From contig QXVZ01017528.1 of assembly GCA_008931825.1 (NCBI GenBank), positions 1 to 64,000 of the forward strand: a stretch of DNA of 64,000 nt. Direction: 5' to 3'. The translations under genes were made by a program, and so were the position numbers. This DNA is from Phallusia fumigata. Its lineage: Eukaryota; Chordata; Ascidiacea; Phlebobranchia; Ascidiidae. Below are positions 38,429 through 53,200 of the stretch, piece after piece. Position 1 is the stretch's first letter. Each line of letters opens with the position of its first letter. The notes beneath the pieces were generated by a model, which saw only the letters and a list, made by a program, of their open reading frames with translations, was not told the origin of the DNA and searched no databases.

Positions 38429-41262
38429 TTCGTAAAACGAGAGCGGCCGGCGGTTTTGAGCTTGTGTCTTCTGTCGTTTTTGAAGCACCGCCGAAAACAG
38501 GGGAGTGAGGTAGGCTGATAAATCACTTGCTCTTAAAATTGGCATGCTTTAGCCACTTTAAGTCCGGAAATCAGATCTCGCCAGGCGAGTTTAGGAGCGA
38601 CACAACAGCAATTGGTAAAGATAGGTGAGGTTGGCGGTTCTCCACAAGCATAGGTCTTTGACAATTACTGTATCTGCGTCGCGGCAGCCACTATAGCAAA
38701 AAATTACAAGGTCAGGGAGTATATGTTCGGTGAATAAACCTCTGTGTCCCTCAGGCTAAATACTCTACAACTGTTAAGATTTGTTCTGGTGTGAACTGCG
38801 CTGTTGTAGCTCTCATAATCTCTACTAGGTCCTATCCGCTCATACAGTTTAAAGCACTACCGAAATGCCTTTATATATTGTGACAACGAGTAGGGCGTGG
38901 ACATCCTTTGCAAATGGCGATACTTCACGACGCTGTGTTTAGCCCGGGGGATTCTACGATCAACATAGGCCTAGGGCTTGCCATTATTGAACTATCACAA
39001 ATTACAGGCTCGTTAACGTAATACGCGCTGTACGATAAGTACCTTGCTCTTCCTAGTGCTAAACACATCTTATTTAACCGGTCGCCTGAAAGGTAACGCC
39101 GATATGTTTCTTTTCCTTCTGATACAATCTCAATTTTTCAGCGAGCTTTTTTCCCCGCGCTGCCTTTCTCTCTAGCTCCTACATTACTCCTTGCCGCGAA
39201 ATCGGTAATTAATTGTTGGATTGACTTTCGTGGCATTCCGATTTAGATGGCGCGTCTCGTCGATTCAACTTCACGCACAAGGTTGTTGAGACAAAAAGCG
39301 CGTAATTAGCACAAGAAGCCAATCAAAAAGCGTTACAACAGAACCATTTTACGTGTAATCATTTAATCGAAAACCTGCTCAAGAACTGTTAAACGTAAAA
39401 GAATAAACCATTGTCTTTCAACAATGGCAGTACTGCCTACGAGTAGTTTTACACAAAATGTAGCTTAGAAAGGAAGCCAGCACACTGTATGGAAACAGTG
39501 CTTGTAACAAATCAATTAGGGCAGTGCTATCTGCCTGTCACATTTTCATACATCGCTTAAACGTTAGAACTGCCAGGACATTGTTTTTGTTTCAAAAACG
39601 TAAACAGGTGTGGCTCATGTCGTGACATCACACGGTGATAAAATGAGCTTAGTCAGTGATTCATGGTCTCATAAATTAAATTTGCGAAACGGTTTTAGGT
39701 AAAATCTATGTTACTTTGTAATTTGTCTAAGTTGCTCAAAGGCGCATCTGATGATTCAAATAAATTTATAATTTTCGGATGTTTAAATTGTAAGTTCTAC
39801 ATTATTAAGTAGTCTTTACTCAAGAAAACATAAAGTAGTTTTTAGGAAACGACATTCTGGTATTGTTTTTAGTATTACAGAGGCAATGAAGTTTTTCAAC
39901 ATAAAATTTATCAGTGACTTTAAAAAACTTTCACAGTTTTAAAACAGTCACAAACCAATGATCTGAATGTTTTAGCTGCAAATCCAACTGATCGAAAAAC
40001 AAAACAAGTGCTTAATCTATCGCGTATTTTGTATTGCGGGCAATTACAAGACAGCAAAGGGAAAAATCACCACACGAACTGTAAATGATTTTGTCGTGGA
40101 GCGGGACAGAATGGACGTGCGTTTTAATTTCATTCGATTAAAAAGGTATAATATCAGTACCCGCGCTGCAGAATCGCAACGTTTTACCGCGACCCCGAAT
40201 AAACACTTCATAACTGTTTTCTCGCTAAAACTCATGTGCATCAGTAAGCATTTGGCTAAACAGTACACAAATGCGGTCGATGTATAGGAACAACCTGCGT
40301 TGCAGGTCAAACGGTAAGTATACTAAACATCTATAGCTTGAATTTAAAAAAAGCAAAAGCGTTACGTTTTCAATCGTCGATACTGCAGCTGCAGCTTCGC
40401 CAGATGCACTCGTTTTGTACATCAGCACATATAAAGAGAATGATTTGCTGATCAGCATTAAAACCTTTTTGGGGAGAGTGGGGGCGACGTTGTGTATACG
40501 TTCACAGTTAGAAGCGGCGGTTTTGTGTCTTACGCATAAACTGGACTTTTTTGTGCTGATGTGGCTGCGGACCGGGGCCCCCTTTATATGGCGCATGTGT
40601 AAATAAAGCCTAAAATAGGTGCATTGCCTGTATAATCTGCTTGGTTGATTAGATTGATTAGATCGTGGTATCTGATTGTCACAGTATTTTTGTGGTTTAT
40701 ACGAAAAAAGTATGGGTCGAAATCTGTCTCTAGGAGTAAATTTTCCAGACATAGAAAGTACATTCAAGTAATTGCACCCTGCTAAGCCTGGCGAAATAAC
40801 ATTCACCACTTGACGACGCATGTGATCTACAATTAGCCTTCGCCAAGACATAAAGATTGCAGCGGCGCATTTTCAAGCATTATAGGATGCGTGACAACAA
40901 ACGCGCACCCCACGTCGATTTTGAAGTGCTAAGTCATGGACAAAAGTAACATGGAGTTTTATGACTGACAAACAAGGGGCTACAGGCGAAGTTCAAGGTT
41001 AAAACACATATTTCCATCTAAGCACGGTTTGATCTCTGAAAATTATAAGTATGTTTGGGGCTTGTTGTTCCAGCAAAATTACGACAAGCAGGCCCGATAG
41101 CTAATTGAATAAATACTACTGGAATTACATTGCGCGCGACAATGGATTACGTCACAAACAGTTGGGGGCGGGTTCCTACCCATTCACGCCTTTGGAGAGC
41201 GCTCTAGCGCTTACGCGTGGCTCTGCTGTGAAGAAGGTCGCTGGCATTTTGTTGCACGAGGG
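38429..41262. other. Intergenic region: upstream of the mosaic gene, downstream of RAF
   Basis: About 2.8 kb. It must hold the mosaic gene promoter and the RAF 3' UTR. A TATATAA on the minus strand at 38871-38877 is the only TATA-like site noted, about 440 bases from the ATG, and is unproven. One long unassigned open frame is listed separately (40225-40851). Confidence 0.5.
40225..40851 (-). CDS. Unassigned 208-codon open frame
   Basis: Longest uninterrupted single frame in the window that is not part of a recognised exon. No domain, signal peptide or repeat is recognised. The translation is rich in Arg, Ser and Leu, with a short Ala run (GEAAAAVS). It starts about 590 bases upstream of nothing obvious and lies between two minus-strand genes, so it could be RAF 3' UTR or an orphan gene. 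In DNA of this base composition, 209 codons without a stop is uncommon but possible by chance. Confidence 0.15.
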   Translation of the reverse strand: MSWRRLIVDHMRRQVVNVISPGLAGCNYLNVLSMSGKFTPRDRFRPILFSYKPQKYCDNQIPRSNQSNQPSRLYRQCTYFRLYLHMRHIKGAPVRSHISTKKSSLCVRHKTAASNCERIHNVAPTLPKKVLMLISKSFSLYVLMYKTSASGEAAAAVSTIENVTLLLFLNSSYRCLVYLPFDLQRRLFLYIDRICVLFSQMLTDAHEF

Positions 41263-44200
41263 TCAAGGACTGATGAACGTAAAGGAGTTTTGTGTAAGTG
41301 GCGTCTTTGGCATTCGGAAAAAATCTTCCACCGACATTCCAGGCCGATTTAAACAGCCCGGGTCCGATTGACTGCGGCAAATTCGCGGCAGTGCACGGTA
41401 AATGTCATCCAGCGAAGTCCAGATCTACACGAAAATGCATGGGGATTGGATATGATATGAACGAAATATTTTTGACAACAAACATATTTTATAAACCTTT
41501 TCAGGGAAAGTTAGTATTCTGAAAATGGTCTTGTTTTTTAAACACAAGACCACTCTTCGAATCATAATTAACACATACCTATCATAGTAAATCTTATTTA
41601 AGCAACATTTGAATAAGTGTCAAAATTGAATGAATACCTGTGGAAATAACGGCCTTTCGTCCCTGTTTCTCTTGATACAGTCGACAATAAGTCGTTTGCA
41701 TGCACGAGGTGTGTCGGTCCGAATGCAGTCAAGTTCAGGTCGAAGAAATCCACGGCCGACTTGGAAAAGAATCTACACAATGCAAACCGTTATTGAAATC
41801 AATCCACACACGAGTGGCTGTGGTTTTGGGAAAGATGTATCAAGGTGCACGTAAAATGAAGATTTAACTGGTTCTTACTGTCCAGTTGCACTGAACGAAT
41901 ATTGAAGACCAGCCTAAACTCATAAATATACAACGTGTCAAACATAAATGAAAGATTTAAAGTTTTAACATAATCAAAAATAAACGCAGGACCATGCGCA
42001 AGCAAAAATGTTAAACACTAAACAACGCCTTAAATTTTTTATTAATAGCACCGATATTTTGCAATAAACAGAAAGTAAAAAAACAACAACAAAGAAAGCA
42101 ATGTATCCACCCACCATGTCTCTGTTTCCGATATGGCTGTAGGGGAGAGTCCCGCTTGTGAGTTCAAACATCACAACACCAAACGCGTATACATCAGATT
42201 GGAATGTGTATGGGTTGCCATCCGTCATACGAATCACCTAAACGACAGATAAACTTTAATTCGCGGCGTGATTTACCAAACTCATTGTTTTTCGCTTTGT
42301 TTCAGTTACGTGGACATAACGTCAGACAATGTTGACTTCAGGGAAAATCCATCAACCCTCTTTGTGTGAAAACAAAATAAAGATTTTATTTATATTGTTA
42401 CAAGTATTTTTGCGAGAGTGTAGATAATTGAGAATACAAGCACGTACCTCTGGCGCCATCCAGAGGATAGATCCGGTGGGTTGCATAACTTGTTCCGACC
42501 CGGACCAGCGCGATTTGACGGTGGCCAGACCGAAGTCGCCGATCTTTACAGTGTAATCCTCGAGAAGAAAAATATCTGCAAGCGATAAGCTAAGGAAAAG
42601 GGTACAGACATTCACCTCTTCCAAACACCAAACATAATAAAAACTATTGCTTGGAGCGAACAGAAAAGCCATGTTTGACAACCATGTGTTACCAAAAGCT
42701 TTTAAAGGTATCATAAAATCTGTATGGATATAAGAGGCCTCAGAAGCACAAATACTAGATGTACATAATCTATTTCACTGGGCACCACTGTGGTACCTAA
42801 ACTTTAAGCAAAAAGGATACTATTTGATTTCATGTCGCGGTGAATGATATGCTTTGCGTGAAGGTATCTGTAAAAAACAGTCATAAGGATTAAACTACAA
42901 AATTGAACATTGCACATGAGTGGACTGTGACTTACTCCATCCCCTGCGCTGCCTGTCGGGCAATGTCGATAGTTTGCAGCATATCAAACTTGGTGTCGAG
43001 TACATGTAGATGGCGGTAGAGACTCGAGCCATCGCACCATTGTGTCACAATACATAGTTGGTTCTTAATCGTGTATCCCATGAACAGAAGGATGTTTACG
43101 TGTCGCGTTTTCCTAAAATCGTAAAAACCAGAAATTATAGAAAAAATTTAAAGGAGGTTTTCTGATATTGCTAATATACATACACTTACGATCCATTCAA
43201 ATAGAGCTTTTCTTACTTTATACTGGGTACCTCGGTACTTCAGCTGTTTTATTGCATGATTGCTACAGGTTGTCAATTAGGTATTTCGTTAGATACATGT
43301 TGAAAATTGTACGTAGCACCAGCAGCAATTTTTAATTAATTTTGACTGAAAGAATAAATTATAGTGTTTGTGCTAAAGATATTGACTACACAAAACAGAT
43401 GTTAAACAAAACTGAACAAATATACATTCTGTCAGCAATTGATCTAATTCTGTCATTAATTAGTAATTTGATCCACCTGAAAAGGCCTGCGGGATACCCG
43501 TGGGGGCTGTAGGGTCTAACAACACAATCAATACATAACAACATCCTTTTCTAAATCCGTCAGGTTTAATTTAGATGTTTATTCACAAATTGAACAATAG
43601 CCCTCGTACTAATGACTGGATTGTTTTCTCAAACTATTCAATTCCGAGCGATTTTACATAGTGGCATTACTTTGGGGATTCATGGCCTATCAACATATAG
43701 CATTTAGCCGATAACCAGATCTACGTTCTGTCCCAATTTCATTATTATTATTTTAGTTAATATTCAATAGTGAGTCCGTGGTGGGCATGCGCATTCCAGA
43801 AAATTTGTCATAAAACCTTAGAAACATAAATGCGGTATTATCACATACCTTAACACTGCAACCTCGTTTTTGAACTCTTGCAGTTGGGATGGGGTGGGGT
43901 CGGAAACGTTGAGCACTTTGACGGCAACGATTCCGTGCCACCGACACCTATATACGATCCCATAGGACCCCGAACCGATCTTCTCACCCCAAACAATCTC
44001 CTTGTCCGGCACCTCCCAGTCCTCGTTGGAGTCCCGTCGAGGCGAGTGCTGCAAACAAGGAACTGCGTGCGAAAATTTCCTCGTAGTAAAAGGTTTACAA
44101 ATGTTTTGTCAATCACTTTGCTTGGGGGTTTATTAAATAGTTGGAAAAAAAGATATTTTCATAGGTACACAATTCACGGTTTTAAATAGTCTCTTTACCT

Positions 44201-47200
44201 GTACTTGTATGTAAAATTTTTCGACATTCTTGATGATGACAACAGCGTTTGTCAAAACGTAGAAAATGTTTTATACACAAGTACAGGCTTGTATATTGTT
44301 GTTAAAGGCATTTTCAGGCTGTTAAAACAAGAAATTGGAACACTGTTTTCATCAAATAGTCCTTTTATTTTCAGTTTTTTCGGTAAATCGGGTCAAGTCA
44401 CGTGCAATTTTTGTGCCAACATACGATCGATTTTGCTCACTTACCCCGCGATGTGCAACCTGTGGCCTGTAAATAACACCGGGAGCTGGTAAACTGGCCA
44501 CGGCTGACGTCTGGTTGGTGCCTTGGTAACCTACAATGATCCACAATGTTAAAATGCTGATGTATAAAGAGTTCAACCTGCTGTTAATGATTTTGACATT
44601 TAATATAGTGACCGTGTGAGGTTAATACTGTGCTCTACATCTACATATAAACTGTGAGTACTTATGCTAAACTATAGTACATATATGCTGGGAGCTGAAA
44701 GCGGACGGTCGTTTTAGGGGTTGCAGTTAATAGAATTGTATAATTAACGGTTGATAAATTGTCTTTTATTTGATTTCATTTGGGTTACTAAAACCTTATA
44801 ATTTTGAAATTCTTGATTTTTATTGTGGTCGAGCTTTGTCATTGTGTATCAATGTTTAGATTTTTAAAATTAACATATTCATTTTTGCAAATAGTTTTGA
44901 CGGTTTGGGATTTAATGCATAGATTTTCAAAATTAGAACACTGGAGATCTGATCAAATGTATCGGCAAGAGAATTTGGACGACAAATTAAAACACTGCTT
45001 TCTCCACAAGATTAAACTCACAGCACGTCAATAATACACCCAAACGGCAAATTACAGATTCATTTCAAGATGTTTTAAATCACGTAAATTCAAACCACGC
45101 ACAAGTTATGACGACCACCGCATTTATTCAAGCTTGTCGGTTTTCGTATCTACTATCTACCACCCACTGCATAAATTACACGTGACATTGAACGTGCAAG
45201 CATTCACTAAAAGCCGGCGAACAATTGGCTTCTAAACAAATTGGTTTCGCGAGAAAAGAAAAACCTTGCTGGCTCCGTTTATCGTCCATACGCCGCGACG
45301 AGCGCTTTGCCTCGACGCTGAGAACAGCTCGGTTCAGAAGCTCGAGGGAACCAGCGTGCATAAGAATACCAGCGGCCAAGCTCGACTCTTTTATGTGTGG
45401 CGGACGGTGGCGCCTGGAAGAGCGAGGTTTGGACTCATGGTCGCCGGGATTCGATGTCGTCGAATGACAACGACGCGATGTGCCCAAAGGAGGACTGCTG
45501 AGAACTGGCGCGGGTTCTGTGTGAAGTCAAAGCCTCGTTGCTTAATGGTCTTACCCTTATGTGGTTTGTCGCCAGGTGAATTTGGATTTTGGGCTGTTTT
45601 GAGGTTTAGGAAAGAGAGACAGGGCGCAGGATCGCGTGCACTGCGTGACGTATGACAAACGAGTCATGCAAATTAACGACATTGGTAGGGGGTTGGACTT
45701 ACCGTGCGCCACTGGAGGAAATGCTCCGAAATCCTGCAATAAAGGCAGTTGTAATCAAAGTTTAAATGTCAATAATACAGTGAATAACTTTGCGCAAGTT
45801 GGCACAATATCCGTGTGATTTTACCCACAAAGACCAATTACATGGTACTGATACGGATAAAATGAATGCCAACTTGGACAAAGATGCTCATCAGATGATG
45901 GAAGCCATTTAGTGCGTGCAAAATAAATTCCATAACGAGGTTAAACCAAAAAAATGAAACTGAAACGCTAGTTAGGTCTGAACATCAACACGCTCAATCA
46001 AGTGTGCGAATGAAAACCAGAGGTCAGCAAGCAATGAGTCTACAGCAAAAAATCACGCGGCTACCAAATCAATGGAATTGTTGTTTTCCTGGGCATGCAA
46101 AACCAAAACAGCTGGCAACAAAAATCGAGATTAGTAATTTAGTACGGAGCACCATCGTTTGGGCGGTTTTGCTTTCGTTCCACCATAAACATAAACCGTA
46201 TACCATCGCTTTTTCAGCTAGTTCCTTTCGGGTTAGAGATTTCATAAGGTAACACGTGCGTGCCTTGACGCGGTTAAAAAGACCAAACTGTTAAAAGCAT
46301 GACGCGGGGTGAGCCATGATCACGATGCAAAAAAACAAGATAAGCCCAAAGCAAAGCGTGAAGAAACATACGGGCCCTTGATCCGGCATAGCAGGAGCAA
46401 TGTTGTGAATACTGAGACTCGGCTGCGACGACGACCGCGGTCTTTGCAAGGTGGTAAACTGTTCGCCCTGCTGCGCAAACAAATAAACAAAAGTGCCGGT
46501 GAGGCGATGGAAAGCATCACAGTTGAGCAAAATTCGAAAAAATGGACAAAGCTCCATTACAGTCTCAACAGGTGAGTACTTTAGGCTGTAGGTAAGCTTA
46601 TAGCCGTTAGAAGATTGCAAGAAAGCGATACAAAAAGTACAGACCCAACGAGGGAAGGCACAACCCTTGAAAGAAACGTAAAACTGCAAGTTGTTTGATT
46701 GTGACACAACATCGCGGACTGGATTTTATCAGAAACATAAACATAAACCGAAATTTCGAGGTAATTTCCTAATAAGTAGTAACGTTCTTAATTTGCGGAA
46801 GCACATAGTTTATCTAACAAACAATGTGCACGTTGGTGAATTTTGTTAAAATGCATTACAGCGTATCCCTTGATTTTTTGTTAAAAGTAAAAACGTCTAT
46901 TTTGCAGAATAAATTACAAATTTATTTCAAACTTGTCGCTAAACAAATATTAAGCTCAAAGGATGGATTTTACAACATTGTCATTCACACACATTATAAA
47001 CTATTTCAAAAGAACTAGAAGTGTGGCTTTTACCATATTTCTATGTACACCTAAATTCAAAGTGGAGATAACTTTACTACAGTTTTTCATTGCGTCACTG
47101 TAGAGTTTTTACGACATAATTCTACATATATGTCAAAAATTGTAGGGTACTATAAATATGATCAGGAATGTTGTATATTTCAGGAGCTACAAGCATACCT

Positions 47201-50200
47201 GCTGGAGTTTGAGTTCAAATACCCATCAATACACCACAATGGCATGTAATACAATTTGTTCAAACTTTACCCAATGTGGACATTCCTTGATAATTTGACT
47301 TATTTTAGGGGACTAGTGCGGTAACTGCTGAGAAAAACTGGGTCATATACATCGATCGATACCCCACAATCAAATGTTTTACAGATTAATCAAGTTTTAT
47401 TCTGTTGGAACATTGCTGATTAATTTGTCCCAGTTTAGGGGGCCAGCAGGGTACCTGCTGGGACTATAGGATGCACGAACAGTCCAAATTTGACCCATTT
47501 TAGAGAACCAGTAGGGTAATTGCTTGGGTTTTAGAGTAAGACACATCAATCAACACAGAACTATTGTAAGTTCTGCAAATTGTTTTAATTTCATCTTTTA
47601 TCAACATTGTTTAATATTATGACTTATTTTCGGGGGGTAGTTGGGTAACAGCTGACCCAACACAAAGTCTAATGAAATTTTATCCTATCAGACTTTGTTT
47701 AAAAATATTGCCAACATAAAAGGACCTAGCAGGCAACCATCAGTGACTAAAAGCCACCACAAATATGTTACACCCTGATAATTGAAACTACCCTCTGTTT
47801 AAATTGAATTTAAGTAGTTTATTATCAGTACTAACTTTACATGTATGTAATAGCACTAACTTCCTTTACATTTATGTGCATGAAATGTTGAGGTTAACAT
47901 GGTGACTGGGCTATCAAGTTAAACATAGCACATACGACAATTTCAAGACCATATCTACTACCTGTTAAAGTTTTTTATTTGAAAAGCAAAACAAGCCTGC
48001 AGGGGAGAAATAAATGCACTATCAGGAAATGAAACACATAACATTTACTGCTTTTGGGGTCTAAGCGGGTCATTATGGGAGTCTATAAATTGGATGTGAG
48101 GAATATATCTACCACTGACAGGGGTAATCAAAATATCGTCCTAATCTACTACATATTTTATACCAGACTAGTTTAATATGCCAAAAACGAAAAAGAAATG
48201 TAACCAATGTGTCACTTCCAGAAATGGGACTTAAAAAAATTTAGAAGGCCCTAAGAGAAAACTGCGAAATTCGAATGTTCTACTAAAAGTTACTTTTTTG
48301 TTGAGGACAAACCATGTAACGGACAAACTCATTTTCTGTTTAGTGATGAAAATCTTTGAATGCCTTAGTCTGCAGCAGGTGTCAGGTGTAGTACACAAAA
48401 TGCAGAAAACGAAACACAACACATTCGTTATAGATAGTTCGTAAAATTAGGAGCCACACATTGATTGAGTTTCTGCATAAATTCAAATGTTAAAAACATT
48501 TTGCTGCCAAGACAAAGTCGATTTGTTTGTTAGCTGCAACACAACGCTTGACACAAAGGTTAAGTATCAGAAACTGCAGCCGCTGCAAGACACTTACCCC
48601 GCCAAACTGATTCCAGTTGTTCAATTCAGTTGGGGTGTTTGGGGAATCGGGTGATGGTGTTTGTGGTCGAATTTTTTCTCTGCATAAACGGGGGATTGTT
48701 TTATGATAGACGTATTGTAACTTCACAGTGAGACGTAAAACAGAAAGTACAGCCGAGTTTTGCGGATCTTTATTCGCAAGACACGAATTCAAACAAGAAA
48801 TGCGTATTTATATCATGGGCGATTTTTAAAAGTATAACATAAGCTTGGTGGAGCCAAAAATGAATGATGGACGATTTTTAAAAGTATAACATAAGCTTGG
48901 TGGAGCCAAAAATGAATGATGGAAGTTAAAATAGTTTGGCCCCTAATTGCGCGTTAACTTGTAAACAGGGTTTATAAGTTAAACGCAGGTAAACCGAATC
49001 GCAAGCCATCAGCATTGTTGCAACAGATGCTAAATTGCGTCAACACAGGCAAGGTTGAGCCTGGATGACGGGGATTATGTGTTCCCACGCTCTGACGAAA
49101 TTATGCCGGCGCAATTACCAACCGCAACGTTTATTACCACGAGTCCGAATCTCGGCCGCTCGAAAAGCCGAACAAATGTATTCGCCCTGTAGGGGGGATT
49201 AACTGGTCCATCGTGCGGCCATCGGCTCTTTACGCTGTGCTAAAGCGGTGAACAAACAAACAGCAGCCGCATGTAAAGAGGCCGGTGCCATGCAATATTT
49301 AGCAGGTGGGCTATTTGTGTGCAACGCGCCGGCCTAACTCGCCTAAATGGGCCTCAACTGCGGTTTTGGAGCGAACTGGGGGAAGCGTGCGAAGCACTGC
49401 AAGTTGTTTATGTGGGTGTAAACAATTTCATGTGCATTAGGGTGGGTGATCGCAGCAATGAACGGGCATGCTGGGGTTACCTGGCTTAAGATGTGAGGTT
49501 AAATCCGGGACAAGGCGACACAGGCACGCGACCACCGATAATTGTGGCAATGGCTGGGTGACGCTTTGTATGTGACTTTTACAATACCGATCAAGTTAAC
49601 ATTGTTTGCCCTAATTCTGCTGTTATCGCGAGGAATAAATGTACATGAATAATATTTTACACAATAATGAGATAAACATTACGTTCACGAAGTTGTCGAG
49701 GCATTTGTACATCTTTTTCTAATGTACGTTCGGTACGCGTACATATGTTACCAAAACATAATAACTTTCCCGACACAGATGCGCTAAGTTAAAAAATAAA
49801 GCAAATAAACTGATAGTGCACATAAACTATAAATTATATGCAAACGCTGATCTACCATGTTGTGTCAATTCTGACCAACAATTATGGCACACTTATGTTA
49901 TAAAGACAGTACTGCAGTCCTGCAAGAGGCATAATACCAAATCGGAGTCGGTCTTTCAAGCATTTCCGTGCAACAAGGCGCAGGCGAGACGGAAGGCCTT
50001 CGTAGGCCTGATACACGCTGTTTCATATTACTACGCATGGTACAGAGCTTCAGCAGGTCGGTAACTAACGGCGATCAATAAAATTTGGTAAAAATGCTTG
50101 AAAGCAAACATGGCATAGCAATTCTCTAGCGACAGAAAACAAATAATAATTTACAGAAAATGGGTTTAAATTTTTGCATACTCGGGATCGCAAGGCAGTT

Positions 50201-53200
50201 GTTAAAAGCAAGCAATTTTTTGTGTTAAGTGTGTAAAACACATGTTTTTAAATAGACAAACCTTTGGATTTAAATTCCCCTAAATCTACACATATACTGA
50301 GCATCTTTGGGTGGAAAATTGGTCAAGTTTCATACAGAGTTTAAACTTACTCAAGTTTCATCATTTGACCTCGAGTGATGCAAAAGTCCGGGACGTCACT
50401 TATACATCTCTGGTGGAGTTTGAATCCGCACATTTTGCACGTGACTCCCTGGAAGAGGATTCTCCGACATCGGTCGCAATACGTTAGTGCAAAGAACGTC
50501 TTTCTCACCTGGAAACAATAAAAAACACACGTCAGCAACAGAACACTTAGTTAAGTTGTGTATGTGCTATCTTCTTGCCAATGACGTCATTTACTACGAG
50601 CTGAGATTTTCTTAAATAAGACAAAAACCAAAACTTATTAAACGTAAATGCGTTTGTTCCGTCCTACACAAACTGTTGCATTGCACAATAAAACTGCAAC
50701 TTAACAACGTAATAAAAAATTTCGGGCCTTCGTTATCACAAAATTTGATAGTCGTATGTTCTTTTGTATGAGCGTATATGTCGCTTTGATCATCAGTTTG
50801 TGAAAGTCGGAATAACTGCATGCTGTTTTTGGTTTGTTAGGTTTAGACTTTTGATGTTCACATATTGCACATTCATTCTTTTAGGAACTGATATTTGTTT
50901 TCCTGCAAAACGTTGTAATAAAGGGCCTTTCATAGAGTTATTCTGTCGCCTTATATCTAGCTGCGTTCGACTTCAATGCAAAAACCTTTTTTTAAAAGAT
51001 TCAATGGTCTGTCACACATGGATTAAAAGGTCCGCTGCAGTTAAAGGGGTTATCCCTTAGCGAACTCACATCGAACCCACAGGCAGCACGGCTACGAGAA
51101 TTCGAGGAATTCCAGACTCGATACTCAAAGCTTAGTCAACCTCACACTTACAAACAGCGAATATATGCCGCCAAATCACAGATTACAAAACGAAAATACG
51201 TCTGTCTGTGAAACTGTGTTTGTTAAAAAAGGCAATAGAACAACCAAATGTACTTAGGTTATTAAGGAAATATTCCAATCGGTTGATGGTATGTGAGTTT
51301 AAGGAGCATTTACTAATGTTATGAGGAAAAAAATGTCTCTGCACTTGAACGTACCACCCATCAAATTATAGTGGAAAATGCACTTTAAAACTGCAATGTT
51401 TTAGATCTTCCAGCTTGCGTGCTTGTTTTCGGCAATGGGCCTTTACTAAAGTATTTCTCTACTAATATATTAACTGCTTTGAAAAACATTTCTGTAAAAT
51501 TTTTCCCCCACTAAAAATTTACTTCCTAACATTACCTCAGTTTTCCTACAGATGCAAAGCATTTTAATGATATAAACAGCTTACAAAATTGTGGCTGGCC
51601 TGGAGGATTCTGGTGGATTTATTGAAGCTTTTATTCTCTGTCCTCAGTTCCAATTCCACACCGGCCAGCACACCAGAATCAATGTTCCAATCAATTTGCT
51701 CACTACAACACAATCATGATGTTGGAGGCTTTTACAAAAAGGTTATGGGGACAATACAGAGCAAAATCTATAATTGCAAATGTTATTAGACCTTAGTGTT
51801 CATGATGTCAATTGTAAAAATAGAAAAGCTGTTTCTGTTTCCATGGGCTGGCAATGATGCCTTGGAGGGCAAAATTATTGTGCTAGAAAGGGGCGTATAG
51901 ATCAAGATTGGTACTTTTTTAAATGCTTTTAGTGTGTTACTTAACCATTACTGAATCAGTATGCAAATTGTTTCTTATGTGCAAAATGTTTTCTCACAAT
52001 TGCACATGGTGAAAAAGGTTACAAAAAATGTTTTACAAGCAATATACCAGTGTATTGTTTCAAACCCCAGCTATGTCTGTACAAGTGATAAGAGTTTCAA
52101 AAAAGTATATCTGTAATTGCCCACATGTAAAATGGCTAATGGTTAACTTGGCTTACACTGTGCAATAAAGCAACATGAACCGGAATGCACTTACTCAGTT
52201 CCAAACTTATACACACTACATTGGTCCAACTTGTCACGTAAGCTTTTTAATCGTGAAGATCGGAGTAAAACATCAGCAAGACGCTTGTTAGGAATAGCAC
52301 CAACCTGAACAATATGTAATGAGAAGCCTAACAAAAAAAAGCTTTTTACAAGAGCTGAACTGTGAGATAAAAAAGTTTACAGACATATTTTGCTGGTTGT
52401 ACCACACTAAGCTATTTTCTTTGTTATACAACAGCAAAGGGGAACATTTGTCTTTGATAAATCGCATAAATTTTTTTTATGCTGTGTGTTGCATTTCTAA
52501 AAATACTTTGCTACAAAACTTTGTTGTACAATTTTATATTTTAGTTTCATGCTGGTATCACACAAACAAGTGGGTGGCAAGCTAGTGCATAGCACTGCAT
52601 GTTTGTGTATTGGGTTGAAATGTCTTTTTTAGGTCTGCACTATTTAGAAACACTGACATCATGTTTGACTCACAGTGGTTTTTCCATTGGGCAAGTAAAT
52701 GCGAATCATTCCAATAGGTTTGTCACCACCACCTTTACCTGATGACCCTTGCTGGTTGGGAGACTGTGGTGCTTCTGTTGCACCACTTACGGCTGTGAAG
52801 AAAACATATCCACATTTAACAGACTAACTTTTTTTGCAGAACAAATTTCTGGCAAACAAATTCTTGCAAAAATGTTATGGGTTGGAATAATTATCTGTTA
52901 ACAGTTTAAATGACCTGTTTTATAGATAAGAATAAGATGTTAAAGTTAGAATTTAGAAAAATGCTAAAATAAAGTGTTTAGGTAACACATATACACAGTC
53001 ATCAAATAAGAAAAATGAATTTTATCCGAGAAAATTAAAGGCATCTTGATACCACATGGAAAACTCTACCCTACTTGATCATTTCAACATACCTGTTGCA
53101 TACGGTTGTCCATTCTGGGGAACAGTAACAGGATGTGGAAAAAAGTGTTGTGTATGAACACTGGGAGAATAGCGAGGATTGTAATTGGAGTTACTGGGCA

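Noticed and set aside
40560-40600. CArG-like CTTTATATGG next to GGGGCCCCC as a promoter
   Set aside because: One mismatch to the consensus and not near any supported gene start.
46291-46707. Overlapping open frames on both strands in a RAF intron (88 codons +, 138 codons -)
   Set aside because: No homology; the + frame ends at a donor-like GTGAGT but has no credible acceptor or partner exon.
47205-47225. GAGTTCAAATAC resembling a tRNA B box
   Set aside because: No matching A box or cloverleaf around it; part of the intronic repeat region. No tRNA was found anywhere in the window.
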